The notes under the pieces are model-generated. The model saw nothing but the letters and a program-made list of their open reading frames with translations. It was not told the origin of the DNA and did no database searches. Made by a program: the position numbers and the translations under genes. 64,000 bases of DNA from contig SVGS01000013.1 in the NCBI GenBank assembly GCA_015056205.1, positions 22,645-86,644 on the forward strand, read 5' to 3'. Within the stretch, counting starts at the first letter, position 1, and the number at the start of each line of letters is the position of its first letter. This document shows, piece by piece, positions 36,322-44,498 of this stretch. The stretch comes from Clostridiales bacterium. Its GTDB lineage: Bacteria > Bacillota > Clostridia > Christensenellales > Aristaeellaceae.

Positions 36322-37698
36322 TTAAGCCATCTTTTCCGGATGGAAACAGTCGTCGAATTCCTCCCCGGTCAGATATCCCAGCCGGATGCACGCCTCCTTC
36401 AGGGAGCAGCCGTCGCGGAAGGCCGTCTGCGCCGTCCGGGCGGCCCGCTCATATCCGATTTTCGGAGAGAGCGCCGTCACCAGCATCAGGGACCGTTCCA
36501 CGTTTTCCCGCATTTTTTCCCGGTTCGGCCGGATTCCGTCCACGCACCGCTCCCGGAAGGAATCCATGGATTCCGCCAGCAGCCGGGCGCTCTGCAGGAA
36601 ATTGTACGCACACACGGGCATAAACACGTTCAGCTCAAAGTTACCCTGGCTGGCGGCGATTCCCACGGCCACGTCGTTGCCCATCACCTGGGCCGCCACC
36701 ATGGTCACCTGTTCGCACTGGGTCGGATTCACCTTGCCCGGCATAATGGAGGATCCGGGCTCGTTTGCCGGAATCGTAATCTCCCCCAGGCCCAGGCGGG
36801 GCCCGCTGGCCAGCCAGCGGATATCATTGGCGATTTTCATCAGATCGCAGGCGAGCGCCTTCAGCGCCCCGTGGGCGAAAACCATCTCGTCCCGGGAGGT
36901 CAGCGCGTGAAACTTGTTCTCCGCCGTCACGAACGGCAGTCCCGTTTCCTCCGCCAGCAGCCCGGCGCTCAGGCGGTCAAACCCCGCCGGGGCGTTCAGC
37001 CCCGTGCCGACGGCCGTCCCGCCCAGGGCCAGCGCCCACAGCGGCGGCAGGGCGGCGCGAAGCATCTCCTGATCCTTTTCCAGGCTGGCGCGCCAGCCGG
37101 AGATCTCCTGGCCGAAGCGGATGGGCGTCGCGTCCTGCAGATGTGTCCGGCCGCATTTGAGCACGTCCGCGTTCTCCGCCTCCAGCCGGCGGAAGGCTTC
37201 CGTCAGTCTTTCCGCCGCCGGCAGCACCCGAAGCGCCACAGCTTCCGCGGCCGCGATATGCATCGCCGTCGGAAAGGTATCGTTGGAGGACTGGCTCATG
37301 TTCACATCGTCGTTCGGATGCAGGAGCGGTTTCCCGGCGGTCTCGTTTCCCCGGTTGGCCAGCACCTCGTTCATATTCATGTTGCTCTGCGTGCCGGAGC
37401 CGGTCTGCCAGACCACCAGCGGAAAATGATCCCGCAGCTTCCCGGCCAGCACTTCATCCGCCGCCCGGACAATCGCGTCCCGCTTTTCCTCCGTCATCTT
37501 TTCCGGCTTCAGGCGCCGGTTGGCCTCCGCCGCCGCTTTCTTCAGCAGGGCAAAAGCCCGGATGATCTCCTCCGGCATGGTTTCCTGCCCCGCGCCGATG
37601 GGAAAATTCCGCCGACTCCGCTCCGTCTGGGCTCCCCAGTACCGGTCCTCCGGCACCTCCACGGCGCCCATGGAATCATGCTCTGTTCTGGTCTTCAT
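36322..37698 (-). CDS. fumC: Fumarate hydratase class II
   Basis: Interconverts fumarate and malate in the cytoplasm, without an iron-sulfur cluster; 458 residues. The family signature [15 protein letters not shown] is intact, as are [13 protein letters not shown] and [16 protein letters not shown]. It starts at a divergent promoter shared with cca. No terminator separates it from pfp, 84 bp downstream. Confidence 0.96.
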   Translation of the reverse strand: MKTRTEHDSMGAVEVPEDRYWGAQTERSRRNFPIGAGQETMPEEIIRAFALLKKAAAEANRRLKPEKMTEEKRDAIVRAADEVLAGKLRDHFPLVVWQTGSGTQSNMNMNEVLANRGNETAGKPLLHPNDDVNMSQSSNDTFPTAMHIAAAEAVALRVLPAAERLTEAFRRLEAENADVLKCGRTHLQDATPIRFGQEISGWRASLEKDQEMLRAALPPLWALALGGTAVGTGLNAPAGFDRLSAGLLAEETGLPFVTAENKFHALTSRDEMVFAHGALKALACDLMKIANDIRWLASGPRLGLGEITIPANEPGSSIMPGKVNPTQCEQVTMVAAQVMGNDVAVGIAASQGNFELNVFMPVCAYNFLQSARLLAESMDSFRERCVDGIRPNREKMRENVERSLMLVTALSPKIGYERAARTAQTAFRDGCSLKEACIRLGYLTGEEFDDCFHPEKMA

Positions 37699-37728
37699 GT
37701 CTTTCTTCTCCCGCGTTTCGATGTTTTT

Positions 37729-37758
37729 ATCATATCAGCCCTTTCCCCCCGCCGTCAA
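37729..37758 (-). promoter_or_regulatory. Promoter of fumC
   Basis: Minus strand: TTGACG (37753-37758), 18-base spacer, TATGAT (37729-37734), 31 bp before the start codon. Confidence 0.75.
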
Positions 37759-37764
37759 CCGGGT

Positions 37765-37793
37765 TTGACGTTTCTCCCTGCCTCGTTTATAAT
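37765..37793 (+). promoter_or_regulatory. Promoter of cca
   Basis: TTGACG (37765-37770), 17-base spacer, perfect TATAAT (37788-37793). Back to back with the fumC promoter, six bases between the two -35 elements. Confidence 0.85.
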
Positions 37794-37818
37794 GGAAAAA
37801 AAGCACAGGAGGACTTCC

Positions 37819-39162
37819 ATGCAGCTTCCCGTACCGGTTCAGGATCTGATTGCCCGGCTTCGCGGCGCCGGTTTTCCGGCTTACGCGGTCGGGGGCTGTG
37901 TTCGCGACTCCCTTCTGGGCCTCACCCCGCATGACTGGGATCTTTGCACCGCCGCCTCTCCGGAGGAAATGAAGCGGGTCTTCGCCGGTGAACGGATCGC
38001 GGAAACCGGGCTCCGCCACGGTACGCTGACCGTAATCCGGGATCATATTCCCTATGAAATCACCACCTTCCGGACCGAAGGGTCCTACTCGGACCACCGT
38101 CATCCGGATTCCGTATCCTTCGTCACGGACGTGCGGGAGGATCTGGCCCGCCGGGATTTCACGATCAACGCCATGGCCTGGGCGCCGGAGGAGGGTCTGC
38201 TGGACCTCTTCGGCGGCCGGGAGGATCTGGACCGGGGGATCATCCGCTGCGTCGGTGTTCCGGAGGAACGGTTTGAGGAGGACGCGCTGCGGATTCTCCG
38301 GGCGCTCCGTTTCGCCTCGGTTTATGATTTCGCGCTGGATCCGGATACCTCCCGGGCCGTGCGCGCCCTGTATCCCACCCTGGACCGCGTGACCGCCGAG
38401 CGGCTGCGGGAAGAGCTGCTGAAGCTGCTCTGCGGCAAGGCCGCGGGCCGGATGCTGCGGGAATATCCGGAGGTCTTTTCCGCCATGATTCCCGATCTGG
38501 CTCCCATGGTGGGCTATGATCAGCGGAATCATCATCACCGCTACACGCTGTGGGAGCATACGGTGCGCGCGGTCGAAAACGTTCCGCCCGAGCCGGATCT
38601 GCGGCTGGCCATGCTGCTTCACGATACCGGCAAGCCCGCGTCCTGCACGGTGGACGAACAGGGCGAGGCGCATTACCGGGGTCATCCGAAGCTGTCGGCG
38701 GAGATCGCCGCCCGGGTGACCGAAAATCTGCGCTGCGACCGGGCCCGCCAGGAACGGATCACGCGGCTGGTTCTGAATCATGATATTCTCCTGCGGAACG
38801 AGGACGGATCGCCCGCGACGGACCGCCGTTTCCTGCTTCACCGCCTGAATCAGTTCGGCGAAGAGGATCTCCGCGCGCTTTTCCGGATTCACCGGGCCGA
38901 CCGGATCGCGACCGGCATCACCTCTCCCGCGCGGGAGGATGCCCGGATGGCGCAGCGCATGGAAGCGCTGGACGAGCTGCTCCGGGATCGTCCCTGCTTC
39001 ACGCTCCGGAATCTGGCGGTCAACGGTTCCGATCTGACGGCGCTGGGTCTTCACGGCCCCGCGGTCGGCCGCGCCCTGGCCGGGCTGCTGGCCGCGGTCA
39101 TGGAAGGCCGGCTTGCGAATGAGAAAGACGTCCTGCTGGACGCCGCGAAGAAAATGTCATAA
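37819..39162 (+). CDS. cca: tRNA nucleotidyltransferase (CCA-adding type) with HD domain
   Basis: Adds or repairs the 3' CCA end of tRNAs; 447 residues. The nucleotidyltransferase head shows AVGGCVRDSLLG, the metal-binding DWDLC, and RRDFTINAMAW. The neck has RILRALRFA. The C-terminal part carries an HD domain (LLHDTGKP, RITRLVLNHD). ATG at 37819 follows AGGAGG by 6 bases; the frame is open far upstream but that part is antisense to fumC and pfp. A CCA-only, A-only or C-only activity cannot be settled by eye. The one tRNA here encodes its CCA, so repair is plausible. Confidence 0.93.
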   Translation: MQLPVPVQDLIARLRGAGFPAYAVGGCVRDSLLGLTPHDWDLCTAASPEEMKRVFAGERIAETGLRHGTLTVIRDHIPYEITTFRTEGSYSDHRHPDSVSFVTDVREDLARRDFTINAMAWAPEEGLLDLFGGREDLDRGIIRCVGVPEERFEEDALRILRALRFASVYDFALDPDTSRAVRALYPTLDRVTAERLREELLKLLCGKAAGRMLREYPEVFSAMIPDLAPMVGYDQRNHHHRYTLWEHTVRAVENVPPEPDLRLAMLLHDTGKPASCTVDEQGEAHYRGHPKLSAEIAARVTENLRCDRARQERITRLVLNHDILLRNEDGSPATDRRFLLHRLNQFGEEDLRALFRIHRADRIATGITSPAREDARMAQRMEALDELLRDRPCFTLRNLAVNGSDLTALGLHGPAVGRALAGLLAAVMEGRLANEKDVLLDAAKKMS

Positions 39163-39210
39163 TTTTTTAACATATTTAATCAAAATTTCAGATTTTCTCC
39201 GAAAAAAAGT

Positions 39211-39239
39211 TTGCCTTTTCCTTTTCCCTGTGCTAAACT
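39211..39239 (+). promoter_or_regulatory. Promoter of the rpsM-rpoA operon
   Basis: TTGCCT (39211-39216), 17-base spacer, TAAACT (39234-39239). Confidence 0.7.
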
Positions 39240-39245
39240 GTAGCA

Positions 39246-39497
39246 GTTAGCCCTGGTTTGCCCCGGGCGGCTGCATGCGTTGATTCAGCGCATGTTCCGG
39301 TGGTAAGCCAATCCCGTCTCTGTGGCGCTGACCTGCCGCGCCTTCCATAGCGGCTGGCCGGTGTTTGTGTGCGTCTGCTTCACCAGGCGCGCGCGAGGAG
39401 TCGTGTTCCGCGGATCTGGTTGGGTTGCCTCATCCGTCCGGAGCGCCCTGTTTTCCTGGCCAGGGGGCCGAACAATATACGGAGGTGTATTACGTAA
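39246..39497 (+). other. Long 5' leader of rpsM
   Basis: About 250 bases between the promoter and the rpsM start, with no coding sequence I trust. It contains several self-complementary elements, for example CATGCG/CGCATG near 39273-39293 and GCCGGTG facing CACCAGGC. A ribosome site GGAGGT lies 11 bases before ATG. Ribosomal operons often use such leaders for autoregulation; no known leader motif is recognised. Confidence 0.5.
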
Positions 39498-39875
39498 ATG
39501 GCACGCATTGCAGGTGTTGACCTGCCCAGAGAAAAGCGCGTTGAGGTTGGCCTGACCTATATTTATGGCATCGGCCTGACCACTTCGCAGAAGATGCTCG
39601 CGGAAGTCGGCGTGAACCCTGACACGCGGGTGAAGGATCTCTCCGAGACCGAAATCAGCAAGCTGCGTGAATACATTGAGCATCACCTGAAGGTGGAGGG
39701 CGATCTTCGCCGTGAGGTGTCTCTCAATATCAAGCGTCTGATCGAGATCGGCTGCTACCGCGGCGTTCGTCATCGTCACGGTCTCCCCGTCCGCGGGCAG
39801 AATACCAAGCAGAACGCCCGTACCCGGAAGGGTCCCAAGAAGACCATCGCCGGCAAGAAGAAGGCCACCAAGTAA
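39498..39875 (+). CDS. rpsM: 30S ribosomal protein S13
   Basis: 125 residues: [20 protein letters not shown], helix-two-turn-helix region, [20 protein letters not shown] and a basic Lys-rich tail contacting tRNA. First gene of rpsM-rpsK-rpsD-rpoA-rplQ. rpmJ and infA, which normally precede it in Firmicutes, are absent here. Confidence 0.98.
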   Translation: MARIAGVDLPREKRVEVGLTYIYGIGLTTSQKMLAEVGVNPDTRVKDLSETEISKLREYIEHHLKVEGDLRREVSLNIKRLIEIGCYRGVRHRHGLPVRGQNTKQNARTRKGPKKTIAGKKKATK

Positions 39876-39907
39876 GTTTTGGATTGAGATAACGGAGGGA
39901 ATAATCA

Positions 39908-40309
39908 ATGGCACCTAAGCAAAAGCTGAAGAAGGCTACGCGCAAGCGCCGTGAACGCAAGGTTGTGGAACGCGGCGCCGCCCATATCCGTTCTTCCTTC
40001 AATAATACAATTGTGACCATCACTGATATGCAGGGCAATGCCCTGAGTTGGGCGAGCGCCGGCGGCCTGGGTTTCCGCGGAAGCAAGAAATCCACCCCCT
40101 TTGCCGCTCAGATGGCCGCGGAGACCGCCGCCAAGGCCGCGATGGAGTACGGCCTGCGCACGGTTGAAGTTTATGTCAAGGGCCCCGGTTCCGGCCGTGA
40201 AGCCGCGATCCGCTCCCTGCAGGCCGCCGGCCTGGATGTAAACATGATTAAGGACGTGACGCCCATCCCCCATAACGGTTGCCGTCCGCCCAAGCGCCGC
40301 CGCGTGTAA
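39908..40309 (+). CDS. rpsK: 30S ribosomal protein S11
   Basis: 133 residues; [35 protein letters not shown] and [13 protein letters not shown] are standard S11. It lines the mRNA exit/platform region. Lies 32 bp after rpsM with its own GGAGGG site. Confidence 0.98.
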   Translation: MAPKQKLKKATRKRRERKVVERGAAHIRSSFNNTIVTITDMQGNALSWASAGGLGFRGSKKSTPFAAQMAAETAAKAAMEYGLRTVEVYVKGPGSGREAAIRSLQAAGLDVNMIKDVTPIPHNGCRPPKRRRV

Positions 40310-40330
40310 TTAAAGGAGGACAGTGAAACA

Positions 40331-40927
40331 ATGGCAGTAAGTAAACAGCCGATCGCCAAGAAATGCCGGACCTTTGATATCAGCCCGGCGGTCATGGGAT
40401 ATGGCAATAAAAAGTCCAACCGCAACCCCGGCGGCAACCGTCGCCGCAAGGTTTCCGAGTACGGCGCCCAGCTGCAGGAAAAGCAGAAGGTCAAGTTCGT
40501 TTACGGCGTACTGGAAAAGCAGTTTCATAAGTACTATCTGAAGGCCGCCAACATGAAGGGCATCACCGGCGATAACCTCATGCGCCTGCTGGAGCTCCGT
40601 CTGGACAATGTGGTGTTCCGTCTCGGCCTGGCCAAGACCCGCCGCGCCGCCCGCCAGATCGTGACCCACGGTCACATCCGGGTCAACGATATGAAGGTGG
40701 ATATCCCCTCCTATCAGGTGAAGGTTGGCGACAAGATTACCCTGCGCAAGCGCAGCGAGGAAAGCGAACTGTTCAAGGGCCTGCGTGAAGGCACCGGCAC
40801 CACGACCCCCAAGTGGCTGAGCTTTGACGCCCAGAACCTGGCCGGCAGTGTAAACGCCCTGCCCACCCGCGAAGATATCGATCTGCAGGTGCAGGAGAAC
40901 ATGATCGTCGAGTATTACTCCCGTTAA
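40331..40927 (+). CDS. rpsD: 30S ribosomal protein S4
   Basis: 198 residues; primary 16S rRNA-binding protein. The N-terminal region lacks the zinc-type cysteine cluster (one Cys only at about residue 11). The S4 RNA-binding domain contains RLDNVVFRLGLAKTRRAARQ and HGHIRVN. In Bacillus S4 represses its own mRNA; no such site was identified here. Confidence 0.97.
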   Translation: MAVSKQPIAKKCRTFDISPAVMGYGNKKSNRNPGGNRRRKVSEYGAQLQEKQKVKFVYGVLEKQFHKYYLKAANMKGITGDNLMRLLELRLDNVVFRLGLAKTRRAARQIVTHGHIRVNDMKVDIPSYQVKVGDKITLRKRSEESELFKGLREGTGTTTPKWLSFDAQNLAGSVNALPTREDIDLQVQENMIVEYYSR

Positions 40928-41007
40928 TCGTCCGTGCATCACCGAACTGACAAGGAATCGTGTCCGGGAATTGTGGTTCCCGGCCGCGATATGGAGGGTA
41001 AAACGAA

Positions 41008-41955
41008 ATGATCGTCGAAATCGAAAAGGCCCGCATCGAATGCGTGGAAGTTGGCCAGAATGGCTGCTACGGCCGGTTTGTAATCGAGCCGCTGGAGCGC
41101 GGTTTCGGCCATACGCTGGGCAATTCCCTGCGCCGCGTACTTCTGTCCTCCCTCCCCGGCGTCGCGGTTTCCTCTGTGCACATCGAAGGTGTGCAGCATG
41201 AGTTCTCGACGCTGCCGGGCATCAAGGAGGATGTAACGGAAATCATCCTGAACCTGAAATCCCTGGCTGTCCGGATGTTCTCTGAAGAAAGCAAGCAGCT
41301 GACCGTCAACGTGAAGGGCCCCTGCGAGCTGAAAGCCGGAGATATCAAGACGGACGATCAGGTGGAAATTGTCAATAAGGATCTGCACATCGCCACCCTG
41401 AACGAGGATGCTCACCTGCAGATGCAGATGACGCTGGACCGGGGCCGCGGCTATGTCAGCGCCGACAAGAACAAGACGCCCAGCATGCCGATCGGGGTCA
41501 TTCCCATCGATTCCATCTTCACCCCTGTCAAGAAAGTGAACTACACCGTGGAAGACACGCGTGTGGGGCAGATTACGGACTATGACAGGCTGACGCTGGA
41601 AATCTGGACCAACGGAACGCTGAAGCCGGAGGAAGCGATCTCCAGCGCGGCGAAAATCCTGACGGAACATCTGAACCTGTTTATCAGTCTGACGGATCAG
41701 GTTATGCCGGTCAGCATGGTGCAGCAGGAAGATGACGTGAAAGACAAGGTGCTGGAAATGACCATCGAAGAGCTGGATCTTTCCGTCCGCGCCTATAACT
41801 GTCTGAAGCGGGCCGGCATCAACAGCGTGGCTGAGCTGGTGCTGAAGAATCAGGATGACATGATGAAGGTTCGCAACCTTGGCCGGAAGAGCCTCGAAGA
41901 AGTCGAGCAGAAGCTCAACGCTCTCGGGCTCGGACTGCGGCCCAATGAAGAATAA
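41008..41955 (+). CDS. rpoA: RNA polymerase alpha subunit
   Basis: 315 residues. The N-terminal dimerisation domain ([19 protein letters not shown]) and C-terminal DNA-binding domain ([34 protein letters not shown]) are joined by a linker at about 225-245. It lies 80 bp after rpsD with a GGAGGG ribosome site. Confidence 0.98.
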   Translation: MIVEIEKARIECVEVGQNGCYGRFVIEPLERGFGHTLGNSLRRVLLSSLPGVAVSSVHIEGVQHEFSTLPGIKEDVTEIILNLKSLAVRMFSEESKQLTVNVKGPCELKAGDIKTDDQVEIVNKDLHIATLNEDAHLQMQMTLDRGRGYVSADKNKTPSMPIGVIPIDSIFTPVKKVNYTVEDTRVGQITDYDRLTLEIWTNGTLKPEEAISSAAKILTEHLNLFISLTDQVMPVSMVQQEDDVKDKVLEMTIEELDLSVRAYNCLKRAGINSVAELVLKNQDDMMKVRNLGRKSLEEVEQKLNALGLGLRPNEE

Positions 41956-41973
41956 TAGTAGGAGGAAGATCCC

Positions 41974-42486
41974 ATGGCTAACCAACGCAAGCTGGGCCGT
42001 ACGGCGGATCAGCGCAAGGCGCTGCTTCGCAATCAGGTAACCAATCTGATCTGGAACGGCCGGATTGAGACCACCGAAGCCAAGGCTAAGGAAGTCCGCC
42101 GGATCGCTGACAAGATGATTACCCTGGCCGTACGCGAATGCGAAAACACGGTTTCCACCACCAAGGAAACCCATAACGAAAAGGGGCAGCTGGTCACCCT
42201 GGACGTCGTGAACGACGCGCCTTCCAAGCTGCATGCCCGCCGGATCATGATGTCTTATCTCTACGACCTGAAAGAGCCCAAGAAGGACGATGAGAATAAG
42301 GCCGAATACAGGGAGCGCACCAAGGATAACAAGCATCCCGTGGTGGAGAAGCTTTTCCGCGAAATCGGACCGAAGTACAAGGCCCGCAACGCCGAAAAGA
42401 ACAGCTCCGGTGGTTATACCCGTATCTATAAGCTGGGGCCCCGTCGCGGCGATGCCGCCGAGATGGTCATCCTCGAGCTGGTCTGA
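41974..42486 (+). CDS. rplQ: 50S ribosomal protein L17
   Basis: 170 residues, longer than the 115-130 of many L17 proteins. [20 protein letters not shown] and the C-terminal [23 protein letters not shown] ending are typical. The extra length comes from a charged insert at about 95-125 ([20 protein letters not shown]). Last gene of the operon, followed by a terminator. Confidence 0.96.
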   Translation: MANQRKLGRTADQRKALLRNQVTNLIWNGRIETTEAKAKEVRRIADKMITLAVRECENTVSTTKETHNEKGQLVTLDVVNDAPSKLHARRIMMSYLYDLKEPKKDDENKAEYRERTKDNKHPVVEKLFREIGPKYKARNAEKNSSGGYTRIYKLGPRRGDAAEMVILELV

Positions 42487-42518
42487 TTGAAAACCATTAC
42501 ACATCAAGCAAATGAACG

Positions 42519-42551
42519 CATCCTTCCCCGCACAGGAAGGATGTTTCTTTT
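42519..42551 (+). terminator. Terminator of the rpsM-rplQ operon
   Basis: Perfect CATCCTTCC/GGAAGGATG stem (42519-42527, 42535-42543), 7-base loop, then TTTCTTTT. Confidence 0.9.
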
Positions 42552-42568
42552 CAGAGGAGGATGGATTC

Positions 42569-43042
42569 ATGCAGGAAGTATATTCCGATCGGGATCTGAA
42601 AGAACTGAACGCCCAGATGAGTCGGCGGATGACGGTGATCGGCCTGATCGCGCTGGCGCTGACCGGCGTGGCCGCCTGGTCTCTGGTGGGCCGGATTGAG
42701 TGGTTGACCATGGTCAGCGTCGCCTTGATTGGCGTCGTCCTGATCTTCGGTATCGAGATGTTCTACCGTCCCCTCTATGCCTACCGGAAGCTGCTGATCG
42801 CAGCGCTGCAGGGACGGAATCATGAGATCCGCCTGACCTACGATCATCCGGAGTCGGAGCTTTCCGTCGTGGACGGCGTATCCTTCCGCAGCCTGATCTT
42901 CCTGGGAGAGCCGGACAAGCACGGAACCCGGGACCAGATGTATTACTGGGATCTGCAGAAAAAGCTACCGGCTTTCGAAACCGGAAAGGATTATCTGCTT
43001 CGCTACACCGGAAAAACCATTATCGGCTGGCAGCCCGCCTGA
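42569..43042 (+). CDS. Small membrane protein of unknown function
   Basis: 157 residues from the ATG at 42569, preceded by AGAGGAGG 8 bases upstream; the upstream in-frame ATG at 42512 lies in the terminator. Two adjacent helices at about 20-62 (TVIGLIALALTGVAAWSLV, TMVSVALIGVVLIFGIEMFY) are followed by a soluble C-terminal domain of about 90 residues (EIRLTYDHPESELSVVDGVS). I do not recognise it. It sits just beyond the rplQ terminator and converges with the DUF4340 gene, 10 bp away. Confidence 0.75.
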   Translation: MQEVYSDRDLKELNAQMSRRMTVIGLIALALTGVAAWSLVGRIEWLTMVSVALIGVVLIFGIEMFYRPLYAYRKLLIAALQGRNHEIRLTYDHPESELSVVDGVSFRSLIFLGEPDKHGTRDQMYYWDLQKKLPAFETGKDYLLRYTGKTIIGWQPA

Positions 43043-43052
43043 CGCGGCGCCC

Positions 43053-44495
43053 TCAGGGCAGCTCCGTCATCCCGTCCCGGATCAGATAAAACAGGGCATA
43101 TCCGTCCTGCGTCAGTCCCTGATGCAGCGCGTCAAAAGGCCAGAATTCCAGCGTATGCGTTCCGCCGCTCGTCGTGCGGAACGTATATTTTTTTTGCGTT
43201 TCTCCCGGTACGGTGCCCTCCGGCAGTCTGCCGCTGACCGTTACGGTCAGCAGCCTGTCGTAGGCCGCTTCAAAAACCTCCGGGGAAAGGGGTTCCCCGT
43301 TTTTCGTGACGGAGAAGTCCCCGTTTTCGCCGTGTTCCAGGCGGTACACCGTCCTGAGGCCGTTCTCCTCCGTTTCCAGTTCGCTCAGGGATGCGAGCGG
43401 GGTCGCGGCCGGATACCGCGCGGCGGTGGACAGCGGATCGGTATCCGTAAAAGCGCTGAAGGAAAGGCGGTTCACCGCGCAGATCTGATCCTGATACAGA
43501 ACCCAGAAGACATTCTCATCCCGGTCCGCTCCCAGGGCGATCGTAACCGTGCTTTCCGGCCAGTTCTGAACGTCGTATACGCCGCTGTCCGGCGATACCG
43601 TTCCCGTGGATCCCTCCGCCATGTGGAAAATCAGGCGCTGCTTCGGCCTGTCCAGCCCGGTCGCCGCCAGGTTTTCCGTCGTCGCCGGTCCGTACCAGGT
43701 TCCCATCCGCAGGTTCTCCGCGTTCTCCTTCAGTCCCCGGATGGCCTCCCCGTCCGCCGGATAGGCAAACGGCGCGGTAATCAGCCAGTTTTCCCCCGCG
43801 TCCGGATCGGTAATCCGTCCGCGCAGCTTCCATTCCCGGACCGGCTTTCCCTCCCCGTCCGTCAGCGTGATCCGGTCCAGCAGGGCCGCGAGGATCCGGG
43901 GCTGCTCCACCGGGTGCAGCAGCGCCTGCTCCACATTCAGATCCTGCACCGTTCCGGCGGAAGCCGCGAACAGCCGGTCATCCCCGGATACGGTCATATA
44001 ATACCAGTTCTCTTCCGTGCCGGAAACCCGGTCTCCGATCCGGACCGTCAGCCGTTCCCCGTCCGTAAACCGGCAGTCCGCCGTCACCAGCGGATCCCCG
44101 AGACCGAAGTCCTCCGGAGCGGAAAGATAATCCTCCGGCCGGTCCGTCAGCACCCGCTCGTAATCCAGATGCGCCAGGGCATCCTGCAGCGGATCTCCGA
44201 CCAGCGGATCCACCGGCCAGGACCGGTCCCCGGCCGGATACAGCGTTCCCTCTTCCCGTTCCACCGTCCAGCTCTCCCCGCCCCGGCGCGTAACAGTCAC
44301 AGTCTCAATTTCCTCCGCCGACCGGCGGATCAGGACGCCGCCCTGTTCCGGCTCCTTCGCCGCTTCCGGTTCCGTCTTCCGGTTCAGCCCCGCGGTCAGC
44401 AGAATCACGGCCGCCGTGAGCGCCAGCAGCAGTCCCGGAAGCAGCCACCGGCTATGCTTCCGGTCCCGGGTTTTCCTTTTCTCCACCGGCTGCAT
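43053..44495 (-). CDS. DUF4340-type membrane-anchored protein of a Gld-like ABC system
   Basis: 480 residues with one N-terminal helix (about 17-36) and a large extracytoplasmic region made of repeated beta-alpha units, typical of DUF4340. Recognisable pieces are DFGLGDPLVTADCRFTDGE, VRIGDRVSGTEENWYYMTVS and TIALGADRDENVFWVLYQD. It starts 3 bp after the Gld-type permease and closes a three-gene unit. The cargo is unknown. Confidence 0.82.
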   Translation of the reverse strand: MQPVEKRKTRDRKHSRWLLPGLLLALTAAVILLTAGLNRKTEPEAAKEPEQGGVLIRRSAEEIETVTVTRRGGESWTVEREEGTLYPAGDRSWPVDPLVGDPLQDALAHLDYERVLTDRPEDYLSAPEDFGLGDPLVTADCRFTDGERLTVRIGDRVSGTEENWYYMTVSGDDRLFAASAGTVQDLNVEQALLHPVEQPRILAALLDRITLTDGEGKPVREWKLRGRITDPDAGENWLITAPFAYPADGEAIRGLKENAENLRMGTWYGPATTENLAATGLDRPKQRLIFHMAEGSTGTVSPDSGVYDVQNWPESTVTIALGADRDENVFWVLYQDQICAVNRLSFSAFTDTDPLSTAARYPAATPLASLSELETEENGLRTVYRLEHGENGDFSVTKNGEPLSPEVFEAAYDRLLTVTVSGRLPEGTVPGETQKKYTFRTTSGGTHTLEFWPFDALHQGLTQDGYALFYLIRDGMTELP

Positions 44496-44498
44496 GGC

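Noticed and set aside
39322..39555. 77-residue frame in the rpsM leader
   Set aside because: Runs into rpsM in another frame, has no ribosome site, and composition is not protein-like.
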